From: Variovorax atrisoli 110B | Lineage (GTDB): Bacteria; Pseudomonadota; Gammaproteobacteria; Burkholderiales; Burkholderiaceae_C | Direction of reading: 5' to 3' | DNA: 64,000 nucleotides | NCBI RefSeq assembly: GCF_000382045.1 | Contig: NZ_KB907451.1 | Coordinates: 558,001 to 622,000, forward strand | Shown here: positions 32,475 to 40,148 of the stretch, one piece after another | Position numbering within the stretch: the stretch's first letter is position 1 | How the letters are laid out: each line of letters starts with the position of its first letter | Position numbers and translations under genes: made by a program | Notes under the pieces: generated by a model | The model's database searches: none | Seen by the model: only the letters and a program-made list of their open reading frames with translations | What the model was told of the DNA's origin: nothing

Positions 32475-32857
32475 GCTTCACCGCAACTCAAGCCCTCAAC
32501 GATTCGATGCTGGTGGGCGGCGTCAACGCAGCGCTCGACGACCACGCAACCAACCACGCCTACGCGGTGCTCTACGACGCGGCGGCCGTGGCGCTGGTCA
32601 CGATGCTGTTCACCAAGCCTGCCGTCACCTTGGTGAGCCACGAGCTCGTCTTCGATCAGGACAGCGCGAGCGGAGACCTGATCCTCGTGCAAGGCAACGC
32701 GGCCTCGTTCAACCTCTACAGCGGGGCAGGCGTGCTGCTCGGCAGCGGCGACGTGACCGACATGGCGGGCGCCGGGCCGCTGAAGATCAGCGGCACCACG
32801 GGCACGCTGCTCTATGCCGGCGCGCGGGCCATCCTGGGCGAAATGAAGTTCGTCTGA
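32471..32857 (+). CDS. small tail protein
   Basis: A 128-residue beta-rich protein (MSFTATQALNDSMLVGGVNA) overlapping the gene before it by four bases and followed by the 629-residue tail protein. The second half is glycine- and alanine-rich (MAGAGPLKISGTTGTLLYAG). It has the size of a minor tail-tip component; no family is recognised. Confidence 0.6.
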   Translation: MSFTATQALNDSMLVGGVNAALDDHATNHAYAVLYDAAAVALVTMLFTKPAVTLVSHELVFDQDSASGDLILVQGNAASFNLYSGAGVLLGSGDVTDMAGAGPLKISGTTGTLLYAGARAILGEMKFV

Positions 32858-32858
32858 G

Positions 32859-34748
32859 ATGGCGTCCACCGATCTCGTCTTCGTCGCAGCACCGCTGACC
32901 AAGGGCGACCTGGTCTTCGGCGACGACGGCAGCAACCCGATCAGCGATGCCGTCGTCAGCGGCAGCATCGTGCTCGTGCGGCCGACCCTGCGCGGCACGG
33001 CGACGCTGGGCGTGGTGGCCTCGGGCACGATCACGCTCGTGCGCCCGACGCTGCGCGGCGAGGTCATCTACAACACCGACACGCAGCGCCCGCTGACCGC
33101 GACAGCCAGGGCACGCTGGCAAGACGCGGCCCCACAGCCCGAGCGCACGGCCGAGCGCTGGCAGGACGGCATCGCGACCCCGCACGCGGCCCGTGCCTCC
33201 TACGCGGACGCCACGTCTGTTCGCGCGTCATACCGCGCGCGGTGGACCGATTCGGATCGCTCCAAGCGCCCGGTGGTCGAGAGCCGCTTTCAGGACGGCC
33301 AACCGGTGCGCACGGGCGCGCGGCAGCGCTTCCAAGAGGCACTGCGCATGGGCAACAGCGTGCGGCAACGGTTTGAAGAAGGGGTGCGCACGCATCGCGC
33401 CTGGGCCTCAAAGTTCAACGACGGGCTGCGCACGCCGAACGCGCAACGCTCCCGCTTCCAAGACGCGATCCCGCTGGGCGTGGTGATCGGCTCGACCAAC
33501 GGCTACGCGCTGAAGCTCTCGCGCGGCTGGAGCGGCCGGTATCAGGAGGCCATCCAGCCGCAGCCGGGCCGCACGATCCTGATCCCGGTCAAGCCGCCCG
33601 TCGACCCCTGCTACACGCCCAGCGGCGACCTAGTCTTCGAGGCGCCGTGGAGCGCGGACACCAACCTCGTTTTCATCTGCGAGCGACACGTGGGCCCGGA
33701 GCCGGGCGAAACCGTCGTCGTTCCCATCCGGAGGATCTACACCGTGATTAATTCGGCGACGCTCCGGCGTGTGGATGGCGGCGTGCTGATCCCTACGCTA
33801 TCCATGAGTCTCGCGATCGACGCCGACTCGTGGACGTGGGGGTTCACCGCACGCACGCCTGGCCAGGCGCTACCCGATCTCGAACCCGGCTCGGACGGCA
33901 AGCCTGTGGAGGTGGAGGCCACCATTAACGGCGTCGCCTACCGGGCGATCATCGAAGGCATCAGCCGCGAACGGGTCTTCGGGCGCTCCGACCTGAACGT
34001 AACCGGACGTGGCAAGGCGGCGCTGCTCGACGCGCCTTACTCGCCAGTGATGACCTTCGGCAATGCATTCGACCGGACCGCCCAGCAGCTGGCGAACGAC
34101 GTGCTGACCCTCGGCGGCGTGCCGATCGGCTGGGATGTCGCCTGGTCGCCTGAGGACTGGCTCGTGCCGGCAGGTGTGTGGTCGCATCAGGGCAGCTTCG
34201 TGACGGCGTTGAACGCCATCGCGGGCGCGGCCGGCGGATACGTGCAGCCGCACCGTACCGGCAAGAGCTTCAGCGTGCTGCTCCGATACCCGGCCAAGCC
34301 GTGGGAGTGGGGCGACGTGACGCCGGATTACGAGCTGCCGGCGTCGGTTGTGAAGAAAGAGGCCGTCGTCTGGACCGAGAAGGCGCCGTACAACAGGGTC
34401 TACGTTTCGGGCGTGCAGGTCGGTGTCAATGGGCAGGTCACGCGTGAGGGCACGGCTGGCGACATCGAGGCGCCCATGGTCGCGAACGCTCTGATCACGA
34501 CGGCAGTAGCGGCCCGCCAGCGCGGCCTGCCTGTGCTGGCGGACGTGGGCCGGCAAGCAGCCGTTTCGCTGCAACTGCCGGTGCTCCCTGAGACCGGCGT
34601 GATCCCCCCGGGCAAGTTCGTCCGCTACGTCGACGGCGGCATAACTCGGATCGGGCTCGTGCGCAGCACGAGCGCGTCGGTCGAACGCGCCGACGGAAAG
34701 CTGACCATCTGGCAAACCATAGGAGTCGAAACCCATGTCAACGTTTAA
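32859..34748 (+). CDS. tail hub / baseplate protein with 14-residue repeats
   Basis: A 629-residue protein in three parts. The N-terminus has two copies of LVRPTLRG. Residues 86-230 are about ten repeats of 14 residues, each with a basic residue, an aromatic one and then an acidic one (RARWQDA, ESRFQDG, RQRFQEA, RQRFEEG, ASKFNDG, RSRFQDA). The C-terminal 330 residues form a hub-like domain (GVVIPTL-like strands, then YNRVYVSGVQVGVNGQVTRE) resembling tail-tip hub proteins. Its location near the end of the tail genes fits a baseplate hub role. Confidence 0.7.
   Translation: MASTDLVFVAAPLTKGDLVFGDDGSNPISDAVVSGSIVLVRPTLRGTATLGVVASGTITLVRPTLRGEVIYNTDTQRPLTATARARWQDAAPQPERTAERWQDGIATPHAARASYADATSVRASYRARWTDSDRSKRPVVESRFQDGQPVRTGARQRFQEALRMGNSVRQRFEEGVRTHRAWASKFNDGLRTPNAQRSRFQDAIPLGVVIGSTNGYALKLSRGWSGRYQEAIQPQPGRTILIPVKPPVDPCYTPSGDLVFEAPWSADTNLVFICERHVGPEPGETVVVPIRRIYTVINSATLRRVDGGVLIPTLSMSLAIDADSWTWGFTARTPGQALPDLEPGSDGKPVEVEATINGVAYRAIIEGISRERVFGRSDLNVTGRGKAALLDAPYSPVMTFGNAFDRTAQQLANDVLTLGGVPIGWDVAWSPEDWLVPAGVWSHQGSFVTALNAIAGAAGGYVQPHRTGKSFSVLLRYPAKPWEWGDVTPDYELPASVVKKEAVVWTEKAPYNRVYVSGVQVGVNGQVTREGTAGDIEAPMVANALITTAVAARQRGLPVLADVGRQAAVSLQLPVLPETGVIPPGKFVRYVDGGITRIGLVRSTSASVERADGKLTIWQTIGVETHVNV
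33114..33548 (+). repeat. 14-residue protein repeat array (about ten units)
   Basis: Within the 629-residue tail protein, aromatic residues fall at positions 87, 101, 115, 129, 144, 158, 172, 186, 200 and 228, so the spacing is 14, with one unit of 15 and one double unit. Each is preceded by Arg or Lys in most units and followed by Gln/Asn/Glu then Asp/Glu. The DNA has diverged between units, so the selection is on protein structure. Confidence 0.85.
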
Positions 34749-34962
34749 CCCCTGGAAGTCTCTGCAGGCCCTCGTAGCCGGCCCGCCGCTGCAGATCGGC
34801 ACTGTTACCAGCATCGAAGGCGGTGTGGCCACGATCGAGACGCCTGGTGGCGGCTTCGTGCAGGCTCGGGGCGATACGGCCGTCGGACAGCGCGTCTTCT
34901 TCCGTGGGGAGGTCATCGAAGGCCCAGCGCCCGACCTGCCGATCGTCGTGATCACGATTTAG
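34735..34962 (+). CDS. small tail-associated protein
   Basis: A 75-residue protein (MSTFNPWKSLQALVAGPPLQ) that overlaps the end of the baseplate gene by 14 bases. A run of beta strands and turns (GTVTSIEGGVATIETPGGGF) suggests a small barrel such as the OB-like domain of tail spike or baseplate proteins. It is the last tail gene before the terminator-like hairpin and lysis genes. The family is unknown. Confidence 0.6.
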   Translation: MSTFNPWKSLQALVAGPPLQIGTVTSIEGGVATIETPGGGFVQARGDTAVGQRVFFRGEVIEGPAPDLPIVVITI

Positions 34963-34986
34963 TACAGCCCCCCGTCTTCCATTTCA

Positions 34987-35018
34987 GCCCGCCCGTGGCA
35001 ACACCGGCGGGCTTTCTC
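34987..35018 (+). terminator. terminator-like hairpin before the lysis genes
   Basis: GCCCGCC pairs with GGCGGGC over a 12-base loop, followed by a T-rich run. It ends 13 bases before the holin-like start at 35032, with GGAG between. Confidence 0.8.
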
Positions 35019-35031
35019 TTTGGAGCTCTAC

Positions 35032-35439
35032 ATGAATCAACCAAGCCTCGATCCGGTGGCTGTGCTGGTCTTCATCGCAGCCCTCGTGTTCGCACCGGAC
35101 GTTGCGGCTGTGGTGGGGCCATACCTCGTGATCCTGCTGGGATCGACCCTCGGCGCGTACTTTCGCCTCGGACAGCGCGAGCCGACCACGAGGGCCAAGG
35201 CCTTGCGCTTCTTCGTGGCCATCAACGGCGTGGCCATCCTGTTGACCGTGCCCTTGTCCGTGATGGCGCACCGCTACGTGCCTGACGTGGAGGCCGCGTG
35301 GCTTTTCGGTCCCATGGCATTCGCCATCGGCCTCGTCGGCGAACGGTGGCCTCTGCTCGGCATGTGGGCGCTGCGCAAGGCCGGCAGCTTCGTCGACTTC
35401 CTGATCCGCATGAAAACCGGAGGTGGCAATGGATCGTGA
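35032..35439 (+). CDS. holin-like membrane protein
   Basis: A 135-residue protein with about four membrane segments (AVLVFIAALVFAPDVAAVVG, VGPYLVILLGSTLGAYF, FVAINGVAILLTVPLSVMA, AWLFGPMAFAIGLVG). It is the first gene of the lysis cassette, and its position before another small membrane protein and the endolysin supports a holin or holin-partner role. GGAG precedes ATG 35032. It overlaps the next gene by 11 bases. The family is not certain. Confidence 0.7.
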   Translation: MNQPSLDPVAVLVFIAALVFAPDVAAVVGPYLVILLGSTLGAYFRLGQREPTTRAKALRFFVAINGVAILLTVPLSVMAHRYVPDVEAAWLFGPMAFAIGLVGERWPLLGMWALRKAGSFVDFLIRMKTGGGNGS

Positions 35440-35740
35440 ATACGTGTTCGCAGCGGCAACGCTGCTCGTGTGCCTGGCGATCTCGGGCATCAGCCTGTGC
35501 CGCCTGCGTCTGACCGACATAGCGATTCGCCGAGGCGTCCGCATCAAGTACTCGGTGCTGGGCTCCGGCGCGCTCGTCTTCGGCTTCGCGCCGTGGACCG
35601 GCGAGTGGCCTGGATGGACCGGCCTCGTCTTCAGTTTCGCCGTGCTGGTGGGCCTGCTCTCCAGCTCGGCGCGATGGCGACACAGGGCGCCGCCGGAAAC
35701 GCGCTCCGACTACTCCCCACTCAGCAAGGACCTACCATGA
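35429..35740 (+). CDS. phage holin (holin 3_7-like)
   Basis: A 103-residue protein with three probable membrane segments (FAAATLLVCLAISGISLC, YSVLGSGALVFGFAPW, GLVFSFAVLVGLLSS) and a basic loop (RLTDIAIRRGVRI), the layout of phage holin family 3_7. GGAGGT precedes ATG 35429. It overlaps the endolysin by four bases. With the gene before it, one would be the pore former and the other a regulator (antiholin); which is which is not clear. Confidence 0.7.
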   Translation: MDREYVFAAATLLVCLAISGISLCRLRLTDIAIRRGVRIKYSVLGSGALVFGFAPWTGEWPGWTGLVFSFAVLVGLLSSSARWRHRAPPETRSDYSPLSKDLP

Positions 35741-36216
35741 GCAATCTGACAGCGTTCCTCGACATGCTCGCCGTGTCGGAGGGAACAAGCACCGGCCCGG
35801 CGACGAAGAACAAGGGCTACGACGTGATCGTTACCGGCGTCGATCGCGTGCCAGAGATCTTCACCGACTACAGCGCGCACCCGTTCTCGCGTGGACGCCG
35901 GCCGAAGCAGATCAACGCCAAGGGCCTTTTCTCGACGGCCTCGGGGCGCTATCAGTTCATGGTGAAGGACTGGGTGCACTACCGCAATCTCCTGAAGCTG
36001 CCGGATTTCGGGCCGGCCTCTCAGGATCGATGGGCCGTGCAGCTCATCCGCGAGCGCTCCGCACTGCCACTGATCGACGCCGGCCGCTTCGATGACGCAG
36101 TAGCCCGAGTGCGCAATCTCTGGGCAAGTCTCCCCGGGGCCGGCTACGGTCAGCCGGAGCACAGTCTTGAGAAGTTGCGCGTCGTGTACGTGGCGGCCGG
36201 CGGAGTCTTGGCATGA
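35737..36216 (+). CDS. endolysin, lambda R-like lytic transglycosylase (GH104)
   Basis: A 159-residue protein very like lambda R: FLDMLAVSEGTSTG carries the catalytic glutamate, NKGYDVIVTG and FTDYSAHPFS follow, then STASGRYQFMVKDW and NLWASLPGAGYGQPEHSLE. It cuts the glycan strands of peptidoglycan once holin opens the membrane. There is no signal peptide, as expected for a holin-dependent endolysin. It overlaps the holin and the DUF6527 gene by four bases each. Confidence 0.92.
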   Translation: MSNLTAFLDMLAVSEGTSTGPATKNKGYDVIVTGVDRVPEIFTDYSAHPFSRGRRPKQINAKGLFSTASGRYQFMVKDWVHYRNLLKLPDFGPASQDRWAVQLIRERSALPLIDAGRFDDAVARVRNLWASLPGAGYGQPEHSLEKLRVVYVAAGGVLA

Positions 36217-36560
36217 GCGGCCCTCGGATCAGGGACAGTGGAGATGGGCGCGGGCGCATCGTCGCCGTGTCTTTCCACTGTCCCGGGTGCAAGCTGAACC
36301 ACACGCTGTACACCCAGCGCACGCCCGCTGACCTGCCGGGCCCGCGCTGGAACTTCAACGGAGACTACGAGCGGCCGACGCTGCAGCCTTCGATCAAGGC
36401 GACCGGCGGATTCCCCGACTGCGATCCCGAAAGCGATGGTTGGGACGAGAACGCCATCTGCCATTCGTTCGTGACGGACGGCCGAATCCAGTTCCTCGGC
36501 GATTGCACGCACGCGCTGGCGGGGCAGACGGTCGACCTGCCTGAAATGGTGGCACTGTGA
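36213..36560 (+). CDS. DUF6527-family protein
   Basis: A 115-residue protein that fits the DUF6527 pattern: HCPGCKLNHTLYTQ near the start, WNFNGDYERPTLQPSIKATG in the middle, and ICHSFVTDGRIQFLGDCTHA before LAGQTVDLPEM. Cysteines and histidines suggest a zinc-binding fold. It lies inside the lysis cassette between endolysin and spanin, overlapping both by four bases. Such genes are common in this position in prophages; the function is unknown. Confidence 0.7.
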   Translation: MSGPRIRDSGDGRGRIVAVSFHCPGCKLNHTLYTQRTPADLPGPRWNFNGDYERPTLQPSIKATGGFPDCDPESDGWDENAICHSFVTDGRIQFLGDCTHALAGQTVDLPEMVAL

Positions 36561-37102
36561 GCATCGTTCTCGATTGGCTCAAGGGGGCGTGGTTGTGGCT
36601 CGGCGCGATCGCCTTGCTGGCGGTCGGCATCTGCGTGCAGCAGTTGCGCATCGCCGATGGCAAGGTCGACCTGGCCAAGGAACGCCAGGCGCGCGCGCAA
36701 GAGACGAACGACCGCAACCGCGCAGCGCTGCGCGAGTCAGAACGCGTCGCGGGCCTACAGCTGGCGCACGCTGCCAATCAACAGGAGATCGTAGATGTCT
36801 ACTCCCGGATCATTCAGACGCTGGAAATTGGTCGCGCTGACGATGCTGTTCGCGCTGGCCGGCTGTCCCGCCAGCTTGCCGAATTCGCCTCCCGTGATCG
36901 CGAAGCAGCCCGAACCGACCCCGTTGCCTGCCAGCGTGTCGCGGATCGATCCGCAAGCCTCGCAGGCCTGGCTGGAGAAGGTGCAGAGCTACTTCTCGAA
37001 GGTAGACGCCTTGTTAGGCAGCGAGACGCCGAAGTAGAGCTGCTGAAGGGCATCGTCGCGAACGACAGGAGACTGTCCGCGCCAGCTCCGGGCGCAGAGT
37101 AA
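36557..37102 (+). CDS. Rz: inner-membrane spanin (Rz-like)
   Basis: A 181-residue protein starting at GTG 36557. An N-terminal membrane anchor (WLWLGAIALLAVGICVQQL) is followed by a long periplasmic helical region (KERQARAQETNDRNRAALRE), the standard i-spanin layout. It encloses a complete lipoprotein gene in another frame, as Rz encloses Rz1 in lambda. The two would fuse the inner and outer membranes in the last step of lysis. Confidence 0.82.
   Translation: MSIVLDWLKGAWLWLGAIALLAVGICVQQLRIADGKVDLAKERQARAQETNDRNRAALRESERVAGLQLAHAANQQEIVDVYSRIIQTLEIGRADDAVRAGRLSRQLAEFASRDREAARTDPVACQRVADRSASLAGLAGEGAELLLEGRRLVRQRDAEVELLKGIVANDRRLSAPAPGAE
36795..37037 (+). CDS. Rz1: outer-membrane spanin lipoprotein (Rz1-like), nested in Rz
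   Basis: An 80-residue protein entirely inside the Rz gene in another frame. The signal (LVALTMLFALAGC) ends in the lipobox LAGC, and the proline-rich mature part (PEPTPLPASVSRID) is typical of o-spanins. AGGAG lies before ATG 36795. It would sit in the outer membrane and bind the Rz coiled coil. Confidence 0.82.
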   Translation: MSTPGSFRRWKLVALTMLFALAGCPASLPNSPPVIAKQPEPTPLPASVSRIDPQASQAWLEKVQSYFSKVDALLGSETPK

Positions 37103-37115
37103 CTGCCCCACTGGG

Positions 37116-38252
37116 CTAAATCGGCTGAGCGAAGACAGCAGACCAGTGCATATGGCTGCTCTTGTAGTGCCGCATTTTCCTTAGCTGGAAAGTGATGCGC
37201 ACTCGCCCGACGCGCTCCACGTCGACCTCGGCCTCCCGAGTCTCCGGCTCCCCTTTGGCAGGCGGAGGCAGCTGACGCGACGCGGCGGACAACTCTTCGA
37301 CCGAGACGCTGGCCAGCACGCCGTTCGGGTGGAATGGATCTTTCAAGTCCGGCATCCGGCCGTCGCCGTACTGCACCAGCATCTTCAGCGCCGTCATGCC
37401 GTTGCGCACGCCCTTGTCCTCGTCGCAGTTGTTGAAGATCATGTGGGCGTGCCGCGCCTTGTAGGCCAGTCGCACCGTCTCGGCGATGATGCCCTTTAGC
37501 TCGTCGTCGGAGTACTCGTAGGAGAACCGTTCCGCCGGCGAGGACACCGCCGCGTTGTACGTCTCCGTGTTCCGCCCGTGCAGGCGCACCAGCGTGTAGT
37601 CCGGGTTCGTAACCTCCCAGACCGGCGGCACGCTGTTGTCGAACCCGCGCGGCCCGTCGACCACCGTATGCACGGCGTTCAGGGCGCGCAGCATCGCCAG
37701 GGTCTCCACAGTGCGTTTTATGCCATCCCACCAGCTGCTGTGCCTGAACTCGACGCTGAAGGTGTCGCGGGGCAGCTTGGTGCGGATGGCTTCGAGGTGG
37801 GCAACGACCCGTGGGCTCGGCACCACCGAGGGCGGGAACTGAAAGTGGATCAGGCCCAGCTTGCCGTTCAGCCGCAGCGGCTCCAATGATTGATTGAATG
37901 CGTCCCACAGGGCATCTTTCACCTCGTCGGCTGTGTCGCGGTACAGCAGCCGCTTGCGGCCTGGCAGCAGCTCCTTCACGCCGCGTGGCAGCACCTGCAC
38001 GTCGGTCTGATGCCCGGTGAAGAAGCGGAAGGCCTTCACGTTGAAGACGAACCCCTCGGGCGTCCGGGCGGCCCAGTTGTGCGTGTTCGTCTGCGAGGGG
38101 ATGGCGTAGTAGCTGCTGTCGACCTCCACCAGCGGGAAGATGCTGGCGTAGTAGCGCAGGCGCGCCTCCGGAGTCTTGCAGTCCGGAGGGTAGAAGCGGC
38201 CGCACTCAATCAGTGTCTTCTCGGCCCAGGATGCGTGCCCGACGAGAGTCAT
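37116..38252 (-). CDS. DUF72 family (YecE-like) protein
   Basis: A 378-residue TIM-barrel-type protein. Family blocks are clear: GHASWAEKTLIECGRFYP and YYASIFPLVEVDSSYYAIPS near the N-terminus, FSVEFRHSSWW in the middle and MIFNNCDEDKGVRNG near the end of the barrel. About 90 extra C-terminal residues (after NGVLASVSVEE) extend beyond usual YecE length. It is convergent with the spanin genes, 13 bases apart. The family's biochemical role is unsettled. It could be cargo at the prophage end or a host gene. Confidence 0.85.
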   Translation of the reverse strand: MTLVGHASWAEKTLIECGRFYPPDCKTPEARLRYYASIFPLVEVDSSYYAIPSQTNTHNWAARTPEGFVFNVKAFRFFTGHQTDVQVLPRGVKELLPGRKRLLYRDTADEVKDALWDAFNQSLEPLRLNGKLGLIHFQFPPSVVPSPRVVAHLEAIRTKLPRDTFSVEFRHSSWWDGIKRTVETLAMLRALNAVHTVVDGPRGFDNSVPPVWEVTNPDYTLVRLHGRNTETYNAAVSSPAERFSYEYSDDELKGIIAETVRLAYKARHAHMIFNNCDEDKGVRNGMTALKMLVQYGDGRMPDLKDPFHPNGVLASVSVEELSAASRQLPPPAKGEPETREAEVDVERVGRVRITFQLRKMRHYKSSHMHWSAVFAQPI

Positions 38253-38287
38253 GCCCCATTATGGGCACCCGGCGGCGGCAGGGGCTG

Positions 38288-38794
38288 TCAGCTGCAGCCG
38301 CGTGCCGCGCACTGCCGGCGGGCTTCTTCCAGATCGGCCTGCAGCTCGCGCGCGCGGGTTTCGCAACGCACGGCGGCGGCGTTGGCCTCGGTGGCGATCG
38401 ACTGGGCGTAAGTCGCCCCGGCCAAGTTGTTCTTAGCCCGGGCGGTGTTGGCCAGGATCTCCCGCTGCTGGGCGTCGCAGGCGGCGCGGTGGCGCTCCAG
38501 GGCTGCCGTCTTGTCACGGACAGCGTAGCCGGCTTGCGTGCGCAGTCGGTCGGCCTCGGCTTCCTTCAGCTGCTGGTCAAGGGAGGGGCGGCCTCCCGGT
38601 GCCGGCGCGGCGATCGCTGGTGGCGCGGCGGAGGGCTTGGGAGCCTCGACCAAGGGTTTGATCGAGGTCTGGGTTTGCGCCCGCTCACATGGCGCTTCCT
38701 GAAAACTGACGGAGCCGCCAGTGCCCACACATTTGTAGAGCGCCCAAGAAGGCTGTGCCAACAGCACCGCTACGACCGCAATCAGAAATCTCAT
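38288..38794 (-). CDS. secreted DUF4124-type protein
   Basis: A 168-residue protein with a signal peptide (MRFLIAVVAVLLAQPSWA) and a DUF4124-like start (LYKCVGTGGSVSFQEAPC) holding two cysteines that may form a disulfide. A proline/alanine linker and a long helical region (LDQQLKEAEADRLRTQAGYA) follow. DUF4124 proteins are envelope proteins common in beta- and gamma-proteobacteria. It reads the same way as DUF72, 36 bases after it in transcription terms, so these look like host-type genes. Confidence 0.75.
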   Translation of the reverse strand: MRFLIAVVAVLLAQPSWALYKCVGTGGSVSFQEAPCERAQTQTSIKPLVEAPKPSAAPPAIAAPAPGGRPSLDQQLKEAEADRLRTQAGYAVRDKTAALERHRAACDAQQREILANTARAKNNLAGATYAQSIATEANAAAVRCETRARELQADLEEARRQCAARGCS

Positions 38795-38881
38795 CTGTGG
38801 CTCCTCGTCCTTTCCGTGATCAACGTCGCTTCGGCGCGCAGTCGCGGCTATCGAGCGCTGTTTTCGACTCTACCGTCGAGG

Positions 38882-39388
38882 TTAGGCGGGAAACGCCTTG
38901 GCTGCCAGAATCGCGACGATCTGATCCTTGTTCAACGGGCGGGGCTTTCCCAGTTCGCGCCACTTTCCAATCATCTGGCCGTACATCTCGCGCGTCGCCG
39001 AGTGAGCGTCGCGTGGATGATCGCCGACGATGTGGTGGTAATTGCCGTTCTGAGAGAGCGCACCTGCGAAGGCCCGTAGCTCGGGTTCTTCATTGCCACC
39101 GAAGCCGGGGAAGATCAGGTCGCCTTCGTCGATGCCCGACTTATCGGTCAGCTGCGCGTGACTGTCTTGGAGCGCTTCGTATATCCGGAGAATGTCGAGG
39201 ACGAGGTGGGTGTCTGCGTCGCTCAAATTGGGCGAAAGGTGCAGCTTTTCTTCGTAAATCCACCGATGGCCATCCCGCAGGTTTTCTGCGAGCCGCGTGA
39301 AGGAATCATCCTTATTCAGCAGGCCGAGGATCTCGTACTGGTTCGCGAGAATGAGGCGCTCGGCGTCGGTGAGTTTGAGTTTTTCCAC
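38882..39388 (-). CDS. yfbU: YfbU family protein
   Basis: A 168-residue protein that begins MEKLKLTDAERLILANQYEI, matching E. coli YfbU's opening, and continues with LVLDILRIYEALQDSHAQL and DEGDLIFPGFGGN, also family blocks. The end (ATREMYGQMIGKWREL) aligns with the YfbU C-terminus. The E. coli protein's function is poorly known. It is the last gene before the proposed right attachment region. Its codon use is less GC-biased than that of the host genes beyond. Confidence 0.82.
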   Translation of the reverse strand: MEKLKLTDAERLILANQYEILGLLNKDDSFTRLAENLRDGHRWIYEEKLHLSPNLSDADTHLVLDILRIYEALQDSHAQLTDKSGIDEGDLIFPGFGGNEEPELRAFAGALSQNGNYHHIVGDHPRDAHSATREMYGQMIGKWRELGKPRPLNKDQIVAILAAKAFPA

Positions 39389-39749
39389 TGGTGCTCCTTG
39401 TTGATCCTTGATGGGCGGCCAGTGTACGAGCGGACAAGGCGGTCGAAACGCAGGTTGATCGCGTCACGACGAGAATTCGAGAGGAACGTTGCGCGGTTGC
39501 TAGATCTAGGGGGTCAGGGACGGCGACGGCTGTTTGGGATGGAAACAAGTTTCTCCTGTCCATATCCCCCTCGCGCAACCAAATTGAAAAGGCCCTTTGA
39601 GAAATCAAAGGGCCTTTTTCTTTTTCGCTCTTTTGTCGTTCTTTCTTTGCCGATCCGCTGCCGCCAAAGGCAAAAGGAATCGGACAAGGAATCGCAAAAA
39701 GAAATGCCCTCGCAATGAGGGCAGTCCTGTTTTGGCCCGGTGATAAGGG
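39389..39749. other. 361-bp gap: candidate right attachment region
   Basis: There is no convincing gene here. It holds a tRNA-3'-end-like sequence at 39564-39581 (ATCCCCCTCGCGCAACCA) and a strong bidirectional terminator at 39587-39618. Prophages often integrate in the 3' end of a tRNA gene and leave such a remnant on one side. No integrase gene or second copy of the sequence is visible in the window. Confidence 0.4.
39587..39618. terminator. bidirectional terminator
   Basis: AAAAGGCCCTTTGA pairs with TCAAAGGGCCTTTT across GAAA, with A and T runs on both sides, so it can end transcription from either strand. It would isolate the boundary genes from the host operon ending at 39750. Confidence 0.9.
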
Positions 39750-40148
39750 TCAGTCCGGAACGACCGCAGTCACCTCGATCTCGACCTTCGCCCGATGCTC
39801 CACCAGTGCCGCGACCTGCACGCAGGTCATGGCCGGGAAGTTGCGGCCCATCGCTTCGCGGTAGACCGGGCCGAGTTCGCCCAGCCGCCGACTGTATTCG
39901 TCGCGGTCTGTCACGTACCAGGTCATGCGGACCATGTGCTCGGGACCGGCGCCGCCTGCGCGCAGCACTTCGACGATGTTGCGCAGCGCCTGGCCGCACT
40001 GGTCGATGAAGTCGTCCGATTCGAACTGCTGCTGTGCATTCCAGCCGATCTGGCCGCCGATGAACAGCATCGTTCCGCGCGCGGCGACGCCGTTCGCATA
40101 GCCCTTGGGAGGCAGCCAGCCTTCGGGTTGCAGGAGTTTGTTGATCAT
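39750..40148 (-). CDS. Rid/YjgF family protein lacking the usual catalytic arginine
   Basis: A 132-residue protein of the Rid superfamily (MLFIGGQIGWNAQQQFES, later VEIEVTAVV). In canonical RidA the box PARS/T carries the arginine needed for imine hydrolysis; here it reads FPAMTCVQV, with methionine at that place, so this may belong to the Rid groups without iminase activity. It is the last gene of an aryl-CoA catabolic operon and overlaps the ligase stop by four bases. In anthranilate pathways a Rid protein could act on enamine intermediates, but the missing arginine makes that uncertain. Confidence 0.85.
   Translation of the reverse strand: MINKLLQPEGWLPPKGYANGVAARGTMLFIGGQIGWNAQQQFESDDFIDQCGQALRNIVEVLRAGGAGPEHMVRMTWYVTDRDEYSRRLGELGPVYREAMGRNFPAMTCVQVAALVEHRAKVEIEVTAVVPD

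Noticed and set aside
39541..39583. Complete tRNA gene
   Set aside because: Only the last 18 bases fit a tRNA 3' end. The expected T-arm and the 5' half cannot be folded from the sequence before it.
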